A DNA stretch of 64,000 bases. Source: Actinoallomurus soli. Lineage in GTDB: Bacteria; Actinomycetota; Actinomycetes; Streptosporangiales; Streptosporangiaceae. The translations under genes and the position numbers were made by a program. The notes under the pieces were generated by a model. It was not told the DNA's origin and searched no databases. It saw only the letters and a program-made list of their open reading frames with translations. Numbering within the stretch: the stretch's first letter is position 1; every line of letters begins with the position of its first letter. Below are positions 28,410-36,740 of the stretch, in pieces. The stretch lies in the NCBI RefSeq assembly GCF_024055715.1, contig NZ_JAMXMV010000005.1:407735-471734 (forward strand), read 5' to 3'.

Positions 28410-29387
28410 ATGAACGCCATGGACACGAGCGTGGTTATCGGAGACTGGCCCGACCGCCCGCCGGAGGAGGCCCTGCACACGGCGTCGATCGCCGACCGGT
28501 TGCGGTTCGGGGAGCTGTGGATCGGCGAGACCGACACCTGGGACGCGTTCGCGCTGGCGTCGGCGATCGGCCTGGCCACGGACCGGATCGAGATGACGGT
28601 CGGCCCCCTGCCGGTGGCCGTCCGCGACCCGGTGATGATCGCGATGGGGGCGGCCTCGGTCGCCGCCCTCACGCGCAGGCGGATCGGGGTGGCGCTGGGC
28701 ACGTCGAGCCCGCGGGTGGTCGAGCAGTGGCACGGCCGTTCGGGGGAGCGTGCGGCTACGGCCCTGGAGGAGAGCGCGCGGGCCGTCCGCGGCCTGCTGG
28801 CGGGGAAGCGGGCCGACCTGGACGGTGAGGTCGTACGGACCCGCGGCTTCCGGCTCAGGCTGTCGCCGCCGGGCGGACCGCTCAGCGTGGCGGGCTTCGA
28901 CGACCGGGCCGTGCGCACGGCGGCCGGGCACGCGGACCGGATGGTGGTCGACATGGCGGCCCCGGAGGTCGCCGCCGGCCTGCGGGCGAAGCTGGACGAG
29001 GCGGCGGACGGTGCCGGGCGCCGCGCGCCCCGGCTGGTCGCGCGGCTTCCGGCGGCCGTCGACCCGACGCCCGAGTCGTACGCGCAGTTGATGTGGAGCA
29101 TCGTCCCGTACCTCGGGCTGCCCGGGTACGCCGAGGCGTTCGCCGGCGCGGGGCTGGGCGACGCGGTGGAGATGGCACGGAAGGGCGCGGAGCCGAAGGA
29201 ACTGCTGACCGCTCTGCCCTTCGACGTCGCGGCCCGGGTCGGGCTGGTGGGCACCGCCGACGAGGTGCGGGCGCGCCTGCGGGAGTACGCCGACGCGGGG
29301 GTGGACGAGGTCGCGGTCGTCCCCGCGACGGGCGGCGACCCGGGAGGCGAGCGCACGCTCACCGCGATCCGGGACCTCGTCCGGTAA
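28410..29387 (+). CDS. LLM-class F420-dependent oxidoreductase
   Basis: A 325-aa luciferase-like TIM-barrel protein: GELWIGETDTWDAFALASAIGLATDRIEMTVGPLPVAVRDPVMIAMGAASVAALT, LGTSSPRVVEQWHG and a VGTADEVRARLREYADAGVDEV C-terminus. This group uses coenzyme F420 (sometimes FMN) for hydride transfer; the substrate cannot be predicted. ATG at 28410 or 28419 are both possible and neither has a clear ribosome site. It is divergent from murA across 83 nt. Confidence 0.85.
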   Translation: MNAMDTSVVIGDWPDRPPEEALHTASIADRLRFGELWIGETDTWDAFALASAIGLATDRIEMTVGPLPVAVRDPVMIAMGAASVAALTRRRIGVALGTSSPRVVEQWHGRSGERAATALEESARAVRGLLAGKRADLDGEVVRTRGFRLRLSPPGGPLSVAGFDDRAVRTAAGHADRMVVDMAAPEVAAGLRAKLDEAADGAGRRAPRLVARLPAAVDPTPESYAQLMWSIVPYLGLPGYAEAFAGAGLGDAVEMARKGAEPKELLTALPFDVAARVGLVGTADEVRARLREYADAGVDEVAVVPATGGDPGGERTLTAIRDLVR

Positions 29388-29413
29388 CCGGCCGCGTACG
29401 GGTCCGGCCATCA

Positions 29414-29453
29414 CCGATGCGGCCGCGCACGCCTGCGCGGGCGGCCGCATCGG
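29414..29453. terminator. Terminator-like hairpin after LLM gene
   Basis: A perfect 13-bp inverted repeat (CCGATGCGGCCGC / GCGGCCGCATCGG) with a 14-nt loop, 27 nt after the stop codon. There is no U-run. Confidence 0.5.
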
Positions 29454-29518
29454 CGGCCGGCGCGCCGCCGAGCGAGCGGCGGGAGCGTGTGTCGGCGGTC
29501 GGCGCGGCCGCGACTGAA

Positions 29519-29575
29519 GCGGCCGGAGGGTCGCCGGCGGAGCGGCCGGAGGGCCCCGGCGGAGCTGCCGGAGGG
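29519..29575. repeat. Short GC-rich tandem repeat
   Basis: About two and a half copies of a 22-23-bp unit, GCGGCCGGAGGG followed by CCGGCGGA, lie between the LLM gene and the small ORF at 29696. Confidence 0.7.
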
Positions 29576-29695
29576 TGTGACCGATATGCCCATTGCCGCC
29601 GGCCGCATCCCGTGGGATATTCCGAAAAAGGCGTTGCCCGCGGTGCGACGGTTGATTCATGCTATTCCCGATTCCGGGGAAGAAAGGGGGAGAGG

Positions 29696-29881
29696 ATGCA
29701 CGACCTCATCGAGTCGGCGGACGAGACGCCGAGCGACGCGCCGGCCGCGCACACCCCGCCGGAGCGGCGCTCACGCATGTCCACCGAGGTTCTGGCCTGC
29801 GGTGACCCGGCCGAGTACGGCCCGGCCCGGCACCGCAGACACGATCGAATAGCCGACGGAGACCACCGTCGGGGCGAATGA
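29696..29881 (+). CDS. Small hypothetical protein (61 aa)
   Basis: A 61-aa ORF preceded by a strong GGGGGAGAGG ribosome site and an unusually AT-rich 80-bp leader. An intrinsic terminator lies 17 nt after its stop. The acidic N-terminal half (MHDLIESADETPSD) and Arg/His-rich C-terminal half (RHRRHDRIADGDHRRGE) surround one Cys (VLACGD). I recognise no family. The ribosome site plus terminator argue that it is a real transcription unit; function unknown. Confidence 0.5.
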   Translation: MHDLIESADETPSDAPAAHTPPERRSRMSTEVLACGDPAEYGPARHRRHDRIADGDHRRGE

Positions 29882-29898
29882 CGCCCTGACACGACGTC

Positions 29899-29930
29899 GG
29901 CCGCCTCCGGACCTCCGGGAGCGGCCTTTT
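29899..29930 (+). terminator. Intrinsic terminator
   Basis: GGCCGC...CCGG / CCGG...GCGGCC forms a 12-bp stem with two mismatches and a 4-nt loop, followed by TTTT, between the small ORF and the HNH gene. Confidence 0.65.
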
Positions 29931-29949
29931 CATTCGATAGGGGATTTCG

Positions 29950-30387
29950 GTGAACGTACTCGTGCTCAACGCGTCGTACGAGCCGCTCCAGAAGGTCGAC
30001 GTGCGGCACGCCGTGCGGATGCTCGTACGCGGCGTCGCGGTGGTCGAGGAGGCGGTGGAGGGCCGGCGGATCGGTCACTTCCCGTTACCGCGGGTGCTGC
30101 GGCTCGTCCGCTACGTCGCCATGCGGTGGCGGCACGGCCATCGGCCGGCGTGGGGCAAGCGGGGGCTCCGGCGCCGCGACCGCGGGCTGTGCGCCTACTG
30201 CGGCGGGCGCGGGAACACGGTGGACCATGTCTTCCCGCAGTCGCGCGGCGGCGGGTCGACCTGGGAGAACACCGTCCTGGCGTGCGGTCCCTGCAACAAC
30301 CGCAAACGGGACCGCACGCCGGAGGAGGCGGGAATGCGGCTGCTGGTCGAGCCGCGCGTCCCCCTGTGGAGTGAACTCCTGCCGTGA
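29950..30387 (+). CDS. HNH endonuclease
   Basis: A 145-aa protein. The metal-binding C-x2-C pairs (CAYCGG and CGPCNNRK) flank the HNH core DHVFPQSRGGGSTWENTVLAC. The N-terminal MNVLVLNASYEPLQKVDVRHAVRMLVRG is the standard beginning of the widespread actinobacterial stand-alone HNH family. Catalytic His and Asn are present. Its biological target is unknown; there is no phage, methylase or intein context. The GTG start follows AGGGGAT. Confidence 0.88.
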   Translation: MNVLVLNASYEPLQKVDVRHAVRMLVRGVAVVEEAVEGRRIGHFPLPRVLRLVRYVAMRWRHGHRPAWGKRGLRRRDRGLCAYCGGRGNTVDHVFPQSRGGGSTWENTVLACGPCNNRKRDRTPEEAGMRLLVEPRVPLWSELLP

Positions 30388-30389
30388 GC

Positions 30390-30791
30390 TCAGACGCGTT
30401 CGAGCACGACGACGGGGATCTCCCGTGAGGTCTTCTGCTGGTACTCGTCGTACGCCGGCCAGGTGGCGGCCATCTTCCGCCACAGCTCGGGCTTCTCCTC
30501 CGGGGTGGCCGTGCGGGCGCGCGCGGTGAACCTGTCACCGCGCACCTGCACGGTCACCTCCGGGTCGGCCTGGAGGTTGAGGTACCAGAGCGGCGGCTCG
30601 TCCGCGCCGCCCTTCGACGCGACGACGAGGTAGTCGTCGCCGTTCTTCTGGTAGATCAGCGGGGTCGTACGCTTCTGGCCGCTCTTGCGACCGGTGGTCG
30701 TCAGGAGAAGCGTGATCGTGCCCTGCCAGTCGTGGCCCTCGGCCCCGTCGGTCTCGACGTAGCGCCGCACGTGTTCTTCGCCGAACAGCAT
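30390..30791 (-). CDS. Ddn-like deazaflavin (F420)-dependent oxidoreductase
   Basis: A 133-aa split-barrel protein of the F420-dependent nitroreductase family: TTTGRKSGQKRTTPLIYQKNGDDYLVVASKGGADEPPLWYLNLQADPEVTVQV. The family includes the pretomanid-activating Ddn and quinone reductases. The ATG giving MLFGEEHVRRY follows GAGGTGACC and is preferred to an in-frame ATG 16 codons upstream. It ends 3 nt after the convergent HNH gene stops. Confidence 0.87.
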   Translation of the reverse strand: MLFGEEHVRRYVETDGAEGHDWQGTITLLLTTTGRKSGQKRTTPLIYQKNGDDYLVVASKGGADEPPLWYLNLQADPEVTVQVRGDRFTARARTATPEEKPELWRKMAATWPAYDEYQQKTSREIPVVVLERV

Positions 30792-31104
30792 CCAGGTCAC
30801 CTCTTCCGGTCGTATCCCTATGAGGCTGAATCGGATCACCCGTGCGGATATTCCGGTGGCGTGTGGGACGTCAGGGGCGTGCCGTCGGGAGGGACGGTGG
30901 GACAGTGCCGCACCGTCCCTCCCCGGCAGGCCGCGGTCGCGGAGCCGGATCGCAAGGGGATCACTGGAAGGACACCGGCGTGCGTGCGACCGGGGGCAGA
31001 GGCGAACTTAGCGCCGCGAGGGCCTTCCGGGAAGGGAAACGGGCCTGACAGTACATTGCAGCCCGCGTCAGCGCCGCGGGGAGGCCCTTCAGGACGGCCG
31101 ATCG
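30792..31104. other. 313-bp intergenic region with one strong hairpin
   Basis: The region lies between the aldolase stop and the Ddn-like start, both on the minus strand. It holds a hairpin at 30887-30923 and a loose direct repeat resembling GAAGGCCCTCGCGGCGCT near 31015-31030 and 31065-31090. I see no gene. Confidence 0.5.
30887..30923. terminator. Strong hairpin, possible terminator
   Basis: A perfect 13-bp stem, GGGAGGGACGGTG / CACCGTCCCTCCC, with an 11-nt loop. No U-run; it could end the aldolase transcript. Confidence 0.45.
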
Positions 31105-31896
31105 TCACTCGAACAGATCGGGCTGCTCACGGACGATCTGGTCGTACAGCGGCTGGTAATTGATCCACGCCACCAGGTCGTTGCCGAGCTGGTCGTGGGT
31201 GAGCTTGGCGTTCTCCTCGGAGATGTGCACCACCCGGCCGGCGGCCTTGGCGAGCAGCTGGACCTGGCAGGAGCGCTCCATCGTGATGAACCACCAGGCG
31301 GCGGCATCGACCGTGTCCCCGACCGTGAGCAGGCCGTGGTTGCGCAGGATCACGGCCTTACGGTCGCCGAGGGTGGTGGCGATGCGGCGGCCCTCCTCCA
31401 GGTCGGTCACCACGCCGGTGTAGTCGTCGAACAGGGCGTGGTCCTCGTAGAACGCGCACACGTCCTGCGTGATCGGCTCCAGCAGCTCGCCGAGGGCCGA
31501 GATCGCCCGGCCGTGGACGGAGTGGCTGTGCGCGGCGGCCACGACGTCGGGCCGCGCCTGGTGGATCTGGGAGTGGATGGCGAACGCCGCCTCGTTGACG
31601 GGGTAGCGGCCCTGGACGACCTTGCCCTCGTGGTCGACGAGGATGAGGTCGCTCACCCGGATGTGCTTGAACGACATCCCGAACGGGTTCACCCAGAAGT
31701 GGTCGGTCAGCTCGGGGTCGCGTGCGGTGATGTGCCCGGCGACGCCCTCCTCGAAGCCGAACTTGCCGAACAGGCGCAGCGCCGCCGCGAGCCGCTCCTT
31801 GCGGTGCCGCCGCTCCTCCTCGACCGTCTCGAAGGTCGGCGGCAGGTTGAAGATCAGCTCTTGCGGGGGCAGTTTGTCCAGGAACTCGTCTGCCAT
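31105..31896 (-). CDS. Class II aldolase/adducin family protein
   Basis: A 263-aa zinc enzyme of the fuculose-aldolase-like family. The conserved EGVAGHITARDP, the metal-ligand histidines in AAHSHSVHGR and the NHGLLTVGDT block are present. Members cleave or decarboxylate sugar phosphates or related hydroxy acids; the substrate is not clear. The start follows GAAGGAGTCAACCC. A PucR-type activator is encoded divergently 108 nt away and is the likely regulator. Confidence 0.87.
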   Translation of the reverse strand: MADEFLDKLPPQELIFNLPPTFETVEEERRHRKERLAAALRLFGKFGFEEGVAGHITARDPELTDHFWVNPFGMSFKHIRVSDLILVDHEGKVVQGRYPVNEAAFAIHSQIHQARPDVVAAAHSHSVHGRAISALGELLEPITQDVCAFYEDHALFDDYTGVVTDLEEGRRIATTLGDRKAVILRNHGLLTVGDTVDAAAWWFITMERSCQVQLLAKAAGRVVHISEENAKLTHDQLGNDLVAWINYQPLYDQIVREQPDLFE

Positions 31897-32004
31897 GGGT
31901 TGACTCCTTCGTGGTTCGTCTCCTAATACCAAACCTGATCGGAAGACGCCTCGCCTAGCCGCGCCGGCGCCAAGCATGCTTGCGGTGATTATCCGAAGGG
32001 GCCA

Positions 32005-33090
32005 ATGGACCGGTTCAGCGAGCTGTTGAGAGACGACGACGGAGCGATCGCGGACGCCGCCGTGCGGGCCGCGCGGGTGCACTCGCCCCCGGTCGCCGCC
32101 CTCCCGGAGGACGAGGTCCGCCGGCACGTACGTGCGGTGGTGCGGGCCGCGATCGGCGCGATCACGGCGGGGGGAGAGCTGGCCGAGGCGGACCTGCGGG
32201 CCGCCGGGCGGCTCGGCGCGGACCGCGCCCGTCAGGGCGTGCCGGTCGCGGCGCTCCTCGACGGTTTCCAGGCCGCACGGGCCCTGATCGTGCGTACGCT
32301 CGTCGAGCGCGGCCGCGCCGCCGGGCTGCCCGCCGACGACCTCCTCGAGGGGATGATCCGGATCGACGCGGTCGCCACGGCGCTGGAGCACCGCATGGTC
32401 CACGCCTACCGGATCGCCGAGATGGAGATGGCGCGGACGACCCGCGACGCGCACGCCCAGGTGCTGCGGCGGGTCCTGCACGGCGAGGGCGGCGACCTCG
32501 CGCCGCTCGACGCCGCGCGCCCGTACCACTGCCTGACCGGCGACGTCGCCGACCCGCGGACGGCCGCGTCACTGGAGCGCCGGCTGACCGGCGGGCTGTG
32601 CGGGCTGGTCGACGGCCGCCTCGCCGCGCTCGTGCCCCGGTTGCCGGACCTGCCGGCCGGCACGCCGCTGCTCGTCGCGTCCCCGGCGGTGCCGTTGGCC
32701 GACATCCCCTCGATGTACCCGCTCTGCCGGGCGGCGCTGCGCGCGGTCGAAGGGGAGCAGGGCCTGCACCGGCTGCCGGACCTCGCCCTCGCGGTGGTGA
32801 CCTCGGGCGCGCCGGACCTCGGGCGGCTGCTGGCCGACGGCCTCCTCGACCGGCTGGACCCGGCGGACGACTTCCACCGGCAGCTCGCCGAGACCGCCTT
32901 GGCCTACCTGGACAACGACAAGCGGATCGAGCCCACGGCCGGGGCACTGCACGTCCACCCGAACACCGTGAAGTACCGCGTGCGGCGGTTCGGCGACATC
33001 ACCGGCCGCTGCCTGGCGCCGCCGACGGGTGCGGCGGTCGCCCACTCCGCCCACTGGTGGTGGGCGCTGCGCACCTGGCTGGCACGTTGA
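32005..33090 (+). CDS. PucR-family transcriptional regulator
   Basis: A 361-aa regulator. Its C-terminal PucR-type HTH (ETALAYLDNDKRIEPTAGALHVHPNTVKYRVRRFGDITG) lies at about 295-335, preceded by a GGDEF-like degenerate central region and an N-terminal helical RsbRD-like sensor (QGVPVAALLDGFQAARALIV). PucR-type proteins activate catabolic genes in response to metabolites. It is divergent from the class II aldolase gene, which is the natural candidate target. The ATG follows GAAGGGG. Confidence 0.85.
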   Translation: MDRFSELLRDDDGAIADAAVRAARVHSPPVAALPEDEVRRHVRAVVRAAIGAITAGGELAEADLRAAGRLGADRARQGVPVAALLDGFQAARALIVRTLVERGRAAGLPADDLLEGMIRIDAVATALEHRMVHAYRIAEMEMARTTRDAHAQVLRRVLHGEGGDLAPLDAARPYHCLTGDVADPRTAASLERRLTGGLCGLVDGRLAALVPRLPDLPAGTPLLVASPAVPLADIPSMYPLCRAALRAVEGEQGLHRLPDLALAVVTSGAPDLGRLLADGLLDRLDPADDFHRQLAETALAYLDNDKRIEPTAGALHVHPNTVKYRVRRFGDITGRCLAPPTGAAVAHSAHWWWALRTWLAR

Positions 33091-33215
33091 CGGCCCGGAC
33101 CGGCGGCGTTCGGTGGCGGACCGGCTCGGTGCTTCGGCGGCCCGGTCAGGCGCGTTCGGCGGACCGGCGGGAGGGCCGCCGGGGGAGGGCCGCCCGGGAC
33201 TCGTCGGCGCGGTTG

Positions 33216-34007
33216 CTAACGGTCGCCCTCGAAGGCGACCGCGGCACTGATGGCGAGCAGCGCGAAGCCGGCCAGGCCGTCGAGCACCCGGCGGGCCGTG
33301 CCGCCGCGCAGCACCCGGGAGATCGGGCCGATCGCGAGTGAGAACGTCCGCCACCACACGACCGCGACGGCGAGGAAGATGACGGCCAGGGTCGCGGTGG
33401 TGCGCAGCCGGGGTTCGTCGTGCGCCACGAACTGCGGCAGCAGGGTCAGGAAGAGCAGCGCGATCTTCGGGTTGAGCAGGTTGGTGATCAGCCCCTGCCG
33501 GAAGACCGCCCCGCCGGTGAGGAGGGACGCGGACCGCACACCGTCCGCCCTCCCGGGCGTCGCCTCCGGGACAGGCTCCGCCGGAACCCGCTCCGCCGCC
33601 GTCGTCACCGGGTTCGCCGGAACCGCCGTCTCGGCGATCGCGGTCCCGGGAACCGCCGCCTCCGGAACGACGGTCGTCGCCGGAAGGGAGCCGTCCTCCG
33701 CCTCCCCGACGGTGTCGACGGACATGAGGGCCGAGATCAACATCCGGACGCCCAGATAGGCGAGATACGCGGCACCGGCCAGCTTGACCACCGTGTACGC
33801 GGTCGCCGACGCGGCGAGGATCGCGGACAGCCCGAGCACCGCCGCCGTCGCGTGGATCGAGATGCCCAGGCAGCAGCCCAGCCCGGTCAGCCAGGCCGCA
33901 CGGCTGCCGGCGCTCAGGCCGTTGCGCACGACGAGGAGCATGTCGGGACCGGGGGTCACGGTGAGGAGCGCGACGACGCCCAGGAAGGGGAACAACAGTT
34001 CGGGCAC
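33216..34007 (-). CDS. LysE/RhtB-family exporter with expanded central loop
   Basis: A 263-aa amino-acid exporter: LLTVTPGPDMLLVVRNGLSAG at the N-terminus and FRQGLITNLLNPKIALLFLTLLPQF after the loop. Usual members are about 205-215 aa. Here residues about 97-160 form a low-complexity Ala/Val/Pro/Thr/Glu loop between helices 3 and 4. TACGAT (complement of 34014-34019) lies 6 nt before the GTG, indicating a leaderless start. It exports amino acids or homoserine-lactone-like compounds; the substrate is unknown. Confidence 0.87.
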   Translation of the reverse strand: MPELLFPFLGVVALLTVTPGPDMLLVVRNGLSAGSRAAWLTGLGCCLGISIHATAAVLGLSAILAASATAYTVVKLAGAAYLAYLGVRMLISALMSVDTVGEAEDGSLPATTVVPEAAVPGTAIAETAVPANPVTTAAERVPAEPVPEATPGRADGVRSASLLTGGAVFRQGLITNLLNPKIALLFLTLLPQFVAHDEPRLRTTATLAVIFLAVAVVWWRTFSLAIGPISRVLRGGTARRVLDGLAGFALLAISAAVAFEGDR

Positions 34008-34013
34008 GCGCTC

Positions 34014-34019
34014 ATCGTA
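34014..34019 (-). promoter_or_regulatory. -10 element of leaderless LysE-type gene
   Basis: On the minus strand TACGAT ends 6 nt before the GTG at 34007. Confidence 0.5.
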
Positions 34020-34168
34020 GGCGGTCGGGTCAGCCCGGATTCGGCGATTTTCCCCTCTTCGCGGCGAACTTGACGAACCTGAGATGACCCGACGGCGCCC
34101 GTACGCGCGGGCCGTTCCGGGCACGGGACCACGCGCCGCGTGCCCCGGCGGCCGTACCGGAGGCGCGG

Positions 34169-35578
34169 TCAGCGCTTGGCGCGGTGCACGACCTGGATCT
34201 CGGTGAATCCGGTGAGGCCCCACGTGCCGTTCTCCACTCCGATGCCGCTCCACTTGAAACCGCCGAACGGCTGGTGCGGCGCGAGGGCCAGGTGCGTGTT
34301 CACCCAGGCCGTGCCGCACTCCAGGCGTTCGGCGACCTCGGCGGCCCGGTCGGCGTCGGTGCCCCAGACGGAGCCGGACAGGCCGAAGTCGGTGGCGTTC
34401 GCGCGGGCGATCGCGTCCTCGACGTCGGTGTACCGCAGCACGGGCAGGGCCGGCCCGAACTGCTCCTCGTCGACGATCCGCACGCCCTCGGCGACGTCCG
34501 TGAGGATGGTCGGCGCGAAGAAGTAGCCGGGACCGTCGATCGGCGCGCCGCCGGCCGCGGCCCGCGCCCCGTGCGCGAGCGCGTCGGCCACCAGTTCCCG
34601 GACCCGCTCGTACTGGGGCCGGTTGTTGACCGGGCCGTACTGGACGCCCTCTTCAAGGCCGTTCCCCACCTTCACGGACCGCGCCTTCGCGGCGAGGGCC
34701 TCGACGACGTCGTCGTAGAGCCGGTCCGGGACGTACACCCGCTTGATGGCCGAGCACACCTGGCCGTTGTTGGCGAAGGCCTGGTCGAAGACCCTGCCCG
34801 CCACCACGGCGGGGTCGGCGTCGTCGAGCACGATCGCGGGGTCGTTGCCGCCGAGCTCCAGGGTCGTCCGCTTGAGGTCCGGGGCCGCCGCGGCGGCGAC
34901 CTTCTTGCCCGTCGCGATCGACCCCGTGAAGCTGATCTTGCGGGGTACCGGGTGGGAGGTCATCCACGCGCCGAGGTCGTCGCCGCCGCTGATGACGTTG
35001 AGCACGCCCGGCGGGAGGACCTCGCGCAGCAGCTCGCCGACCTTCAGCGTCGCCAGCGGGGTGTACGGGGACGGCTTGAGAACGATGGTGTTGCCGGCCA
35101 GCAGTGCCGGGGCGATCTTCCACGCGGCGAGGATGAGCGGGAAGTTCCACGGCGTGATCGCCGCGACGACGCCGAGCGGGCGGCGCACGACCTCGACCTT
35201 CGCCCGGTCGTCGTCCTGGATGACCTCGCGGGGGATCTCCAGGTCGGCGAAGTGCTGGAGCCAGATGGCGGCGCCCATGATCTCGATCCGGGCGTCCTGG
35301 AGGGGTTTGCCCTGCTCTGCCGTCAGGGTCTCGGCGAGGTCACCGCCGGCCGCGGCCATGAGCACGTCGGCCGCGGCCTTCAGCGCCGTGCGCCGGGCGG
35401 CCTCGTCGGACCGCCATGCCGGGTACGCCGTGGCGGCCGCGTCGAACGCCGCGTCGAGCTGGGCGCGCGAGCAGTCCGGCGCGGCGGCGTGCGGCGACCC
35501 GGTCGCCGGGTTGATCACGTCGAACGCGGCCGTGGTCTCCACGGCCGCGCCTTCGATCGTCATGGTGAATTCGGGCAC
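34169..35578 (-). CDS. NAD(P)-dependent aldehyde dehydrogenase
   Basis: A 469-aa ALDH. Catalytic Cys is in NNGQVCSAIKR, the general-base Glu in TLELGGNDP, and the cofactor motif in FTGSIATGKK. PWNFPLILAAWKIAPALLAGNTIVLKPSPYTPL is the standard core. It oxidises an aldehyde to the acid; by sequence it resembles broad-range ALDHs rather than succinate-semialdehyde enzymes. The GTG start follows AGGAGGT. It stands alone, 69 nt upstream of the secreted repeat protein's stop. Confidence 0.9.
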   Translation of the reverse strand: MPEFTMTIEGAAVETTAAFDVINPATGSPHAAAPDCSRAQLDAAFDAAATAYPAWRSDEAARRTALKAAADVLMAAAGGDLAETLTAEQGKPLQDARIEIMGAAIWLQHFADLEIPREVIQDDDRAKVEVVRRPLGVVAAITPWNFPLILAAWKIAPALLAGNTIVLKPSPYTPLATLKVGELLREVLPPGVLNVISGGDDLGAWMTSHPVPRKISFTGSIATGKKVAAAAAPDLKRTTLELGGNDPAIVLDDADPAVVAGRVFDQAFANNGQVCSAIKRVYVPDRLYDDVVEALAAKARSVKVGNGLEEGVQYGPVNNRPQYERVRELVADALAHGARAAAGGAPIDGPGYFFAPTILTDVAEGVRIVDEEQFGPALPVLRYTDVEDAIARANATDFGLSGSVWGTDADRAAEVAERLECGTAWVNTHLALAPHQPFGGFKWSGIGVENGTWGLTGFTEIQVVHRAKR

Positions 35579-35647
35579 CGGTACCTCCTGGGAAGCCAAA
35601 CCGAATCGCGTTCAGTCTGGCCCCAGGAGGTCCGTCTTGGCCAGAAC

Positions 35648-36532
35648 CTACCGACGCCCGTTGACCACGACGCGGATGGACGTCATGGGGCCGGGGATGG
35701 TCAGCACCCCGACCATTCCGCGCGACCAGGCGGTCAGCCGCACGGTCCCGGGCTGCCCCTGCACGACCATCGGCACGAGGACGGCCGCGCTGTGCCCCGG
35801 TTCGAGCGCGCCGAGGTCACAGCCCAGGTACTCGCCGCGGCGCAGGCAGCCCTGCCCCTCGCGGGCCGACCATCCGGCCGGGATGGCGGCCACCAGCTGC
35901 GCGTGCTCGAGCGGCCGGTTGCCGGTGTTGGTGAGCGTCCAGCGCACCGTCTGCAGCTCGCCGGGCGAGACCTCCCAGTGCGCGGCCTGGCCGGTGAGGT
36001 GCATCGAGTAGCCCGACCGGCCCGGCTGCGGCTGCGGCTGCGGGTCGGCGGGCCGGATCCGCGCCGGATGCCCGGCCGCCGGCCGGGTCTCCTGCGTCTC
36101 GCCCGACCGGACGTTGACGTTCTGCTCGCCGGGGCGGTCGGGGCGTGGATCGGTCCGCCGCGCGCGGACGGCGGTGTGCGCGAGAGGCCGGGCCTGCTGA
36201 GCCTGTACGTGGGCGGCGGGCGGTGCCGCCTGCTGTGCGTGCCGGGCCTCGACGCGGGCGGGTCGCACCGCCTGCCGCGCGTGCTGGGCCTGCAGGTGGG
36301 CGGCGGGCGGTGCCGCCTGCCGTGCGTGTTCGGCCTGCGCGTGGGCGGCGGGCTGCACGGCCGGCCGCGCCGGCTCGCGCTGTGGGTCGGCGGGCCGGGC
36401 GTGCGCGGCGTTCTGCGCGCCGGGCCGTTCCGGCTGCGGATGCGCCGTCCGAGCGTGCGCCGCGGCCTGGGCCTGCGGCGCGAGGCCGAGCAGGCCGGTG
36501 CCGATGAGTGCGGTGATCGCGTAAGAGCGCAT
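35648..36532 (-). CDS. Secreted protein with Ala/Gln/His/Pro repeats and a beta-domain
   Basis: A 294-aa exported protein. The signal peptide is MRSYAITALIGTGLLGLAPQAQA. Residues 25-170 are Ala/Pro/Gln/Arg/His-rich and include about four 15-residue repeats (53-115) of the type HARQAAPPAAHLQAQ. Residues 172-292 form a domain like the DUF11/NEW3 immunoglobulin-like folds (WEVSPGELQTVRWTLTNTGNRPLEHAQLVAAIPAGW), with two Cys that may pair. The start follows AGGGGGGAC. Probably a surface-exposed or wall-spanning protein; function unknown. Confidence 0.75.
   Translation of the reverse strand: MRSYAITALIGTGLLGLAPQAQAAAHARTAHPQPERPGAQNAAHARPADPQREPARPAVQPAAHAQAEHARQAAPPAAHLQAQHARQAVRPARVEARHAQQAAPPAAHVQAQQARPLAHTAVRARRTDPRPDRPGEQNVNVRSGETQETRPAAGHPARIRPADPQPQPQPGRSGYSMHLTGQAAHWEVSPGELQTVRWTLTNTGNRPLEHAQLVAAIPAGWSAREGQGCLRRGEYLGCDLGALEPGHSAAVLVPMVVQGQPGTVRLTAWSRGMVGVLTIPGPMTSIRVVVNGRR
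36188..36376 (-). repeat. Coding repeat, about 15 aa x 4
   Basis: This segment encodes residues 53-115 of the secreted protein, with units HARQAAPPAAHLQAQ, HARQAVRPARVEAR and HAQQAAPPAAHVQAQ, plus a weaker first copy. Confidence 0.7.
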
Positions 36533-36728
36533 GACGTCCCCCCTGGTGGTGATCAGCGCAGACGCTAGTTGCGAGCCTCTCGGGCGATGTGGCGACCGCG
36601 CGGGACTTGGCCCAGTCCTGGCGTGGTCCCGGTGATCGATTGACGTCGCCGCCGCCACGCCGTGGCCACCAGAGGCCAGAACGGCGCCGACCGGTGCGTC
36701 GGGGATGTTCCTCGGCGCGGTCGATCGT

Positions 36729-36734
36729 CAGAAT
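36729..36734 (+). promoter_or_regulatory. -10 element of leaderless hydrolase gene
   Basis: CAGAAT ends 6 nt before the ATG at 36741. Confidence 0.45.
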
Positions 36735-36740
36735 CCGCAC

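Noticed and set aside
29487..29852. An alternative frame through the small ORF at 29696
   Set aside because: It begins in GC repeats without a ribosome site, whereas the frame at 29696 has a strong one and ends before a terminator.
29950..30387. HNH gene as part of a restriction or defence island
   Set aside because: There is no methylase, helicase or other defence gene nearby. The family is a common stand-alone actinobacterial HNH protein.
34184..36568. A 794-codon open frame on the plus strand
   Set aside because: It is antisense to the aldehyde dehydrogenase and the secreted repeat protein. It is low-complexity Arg/Gly/His/Val sequence without domains, the usual mirror frame of high-GC genes.
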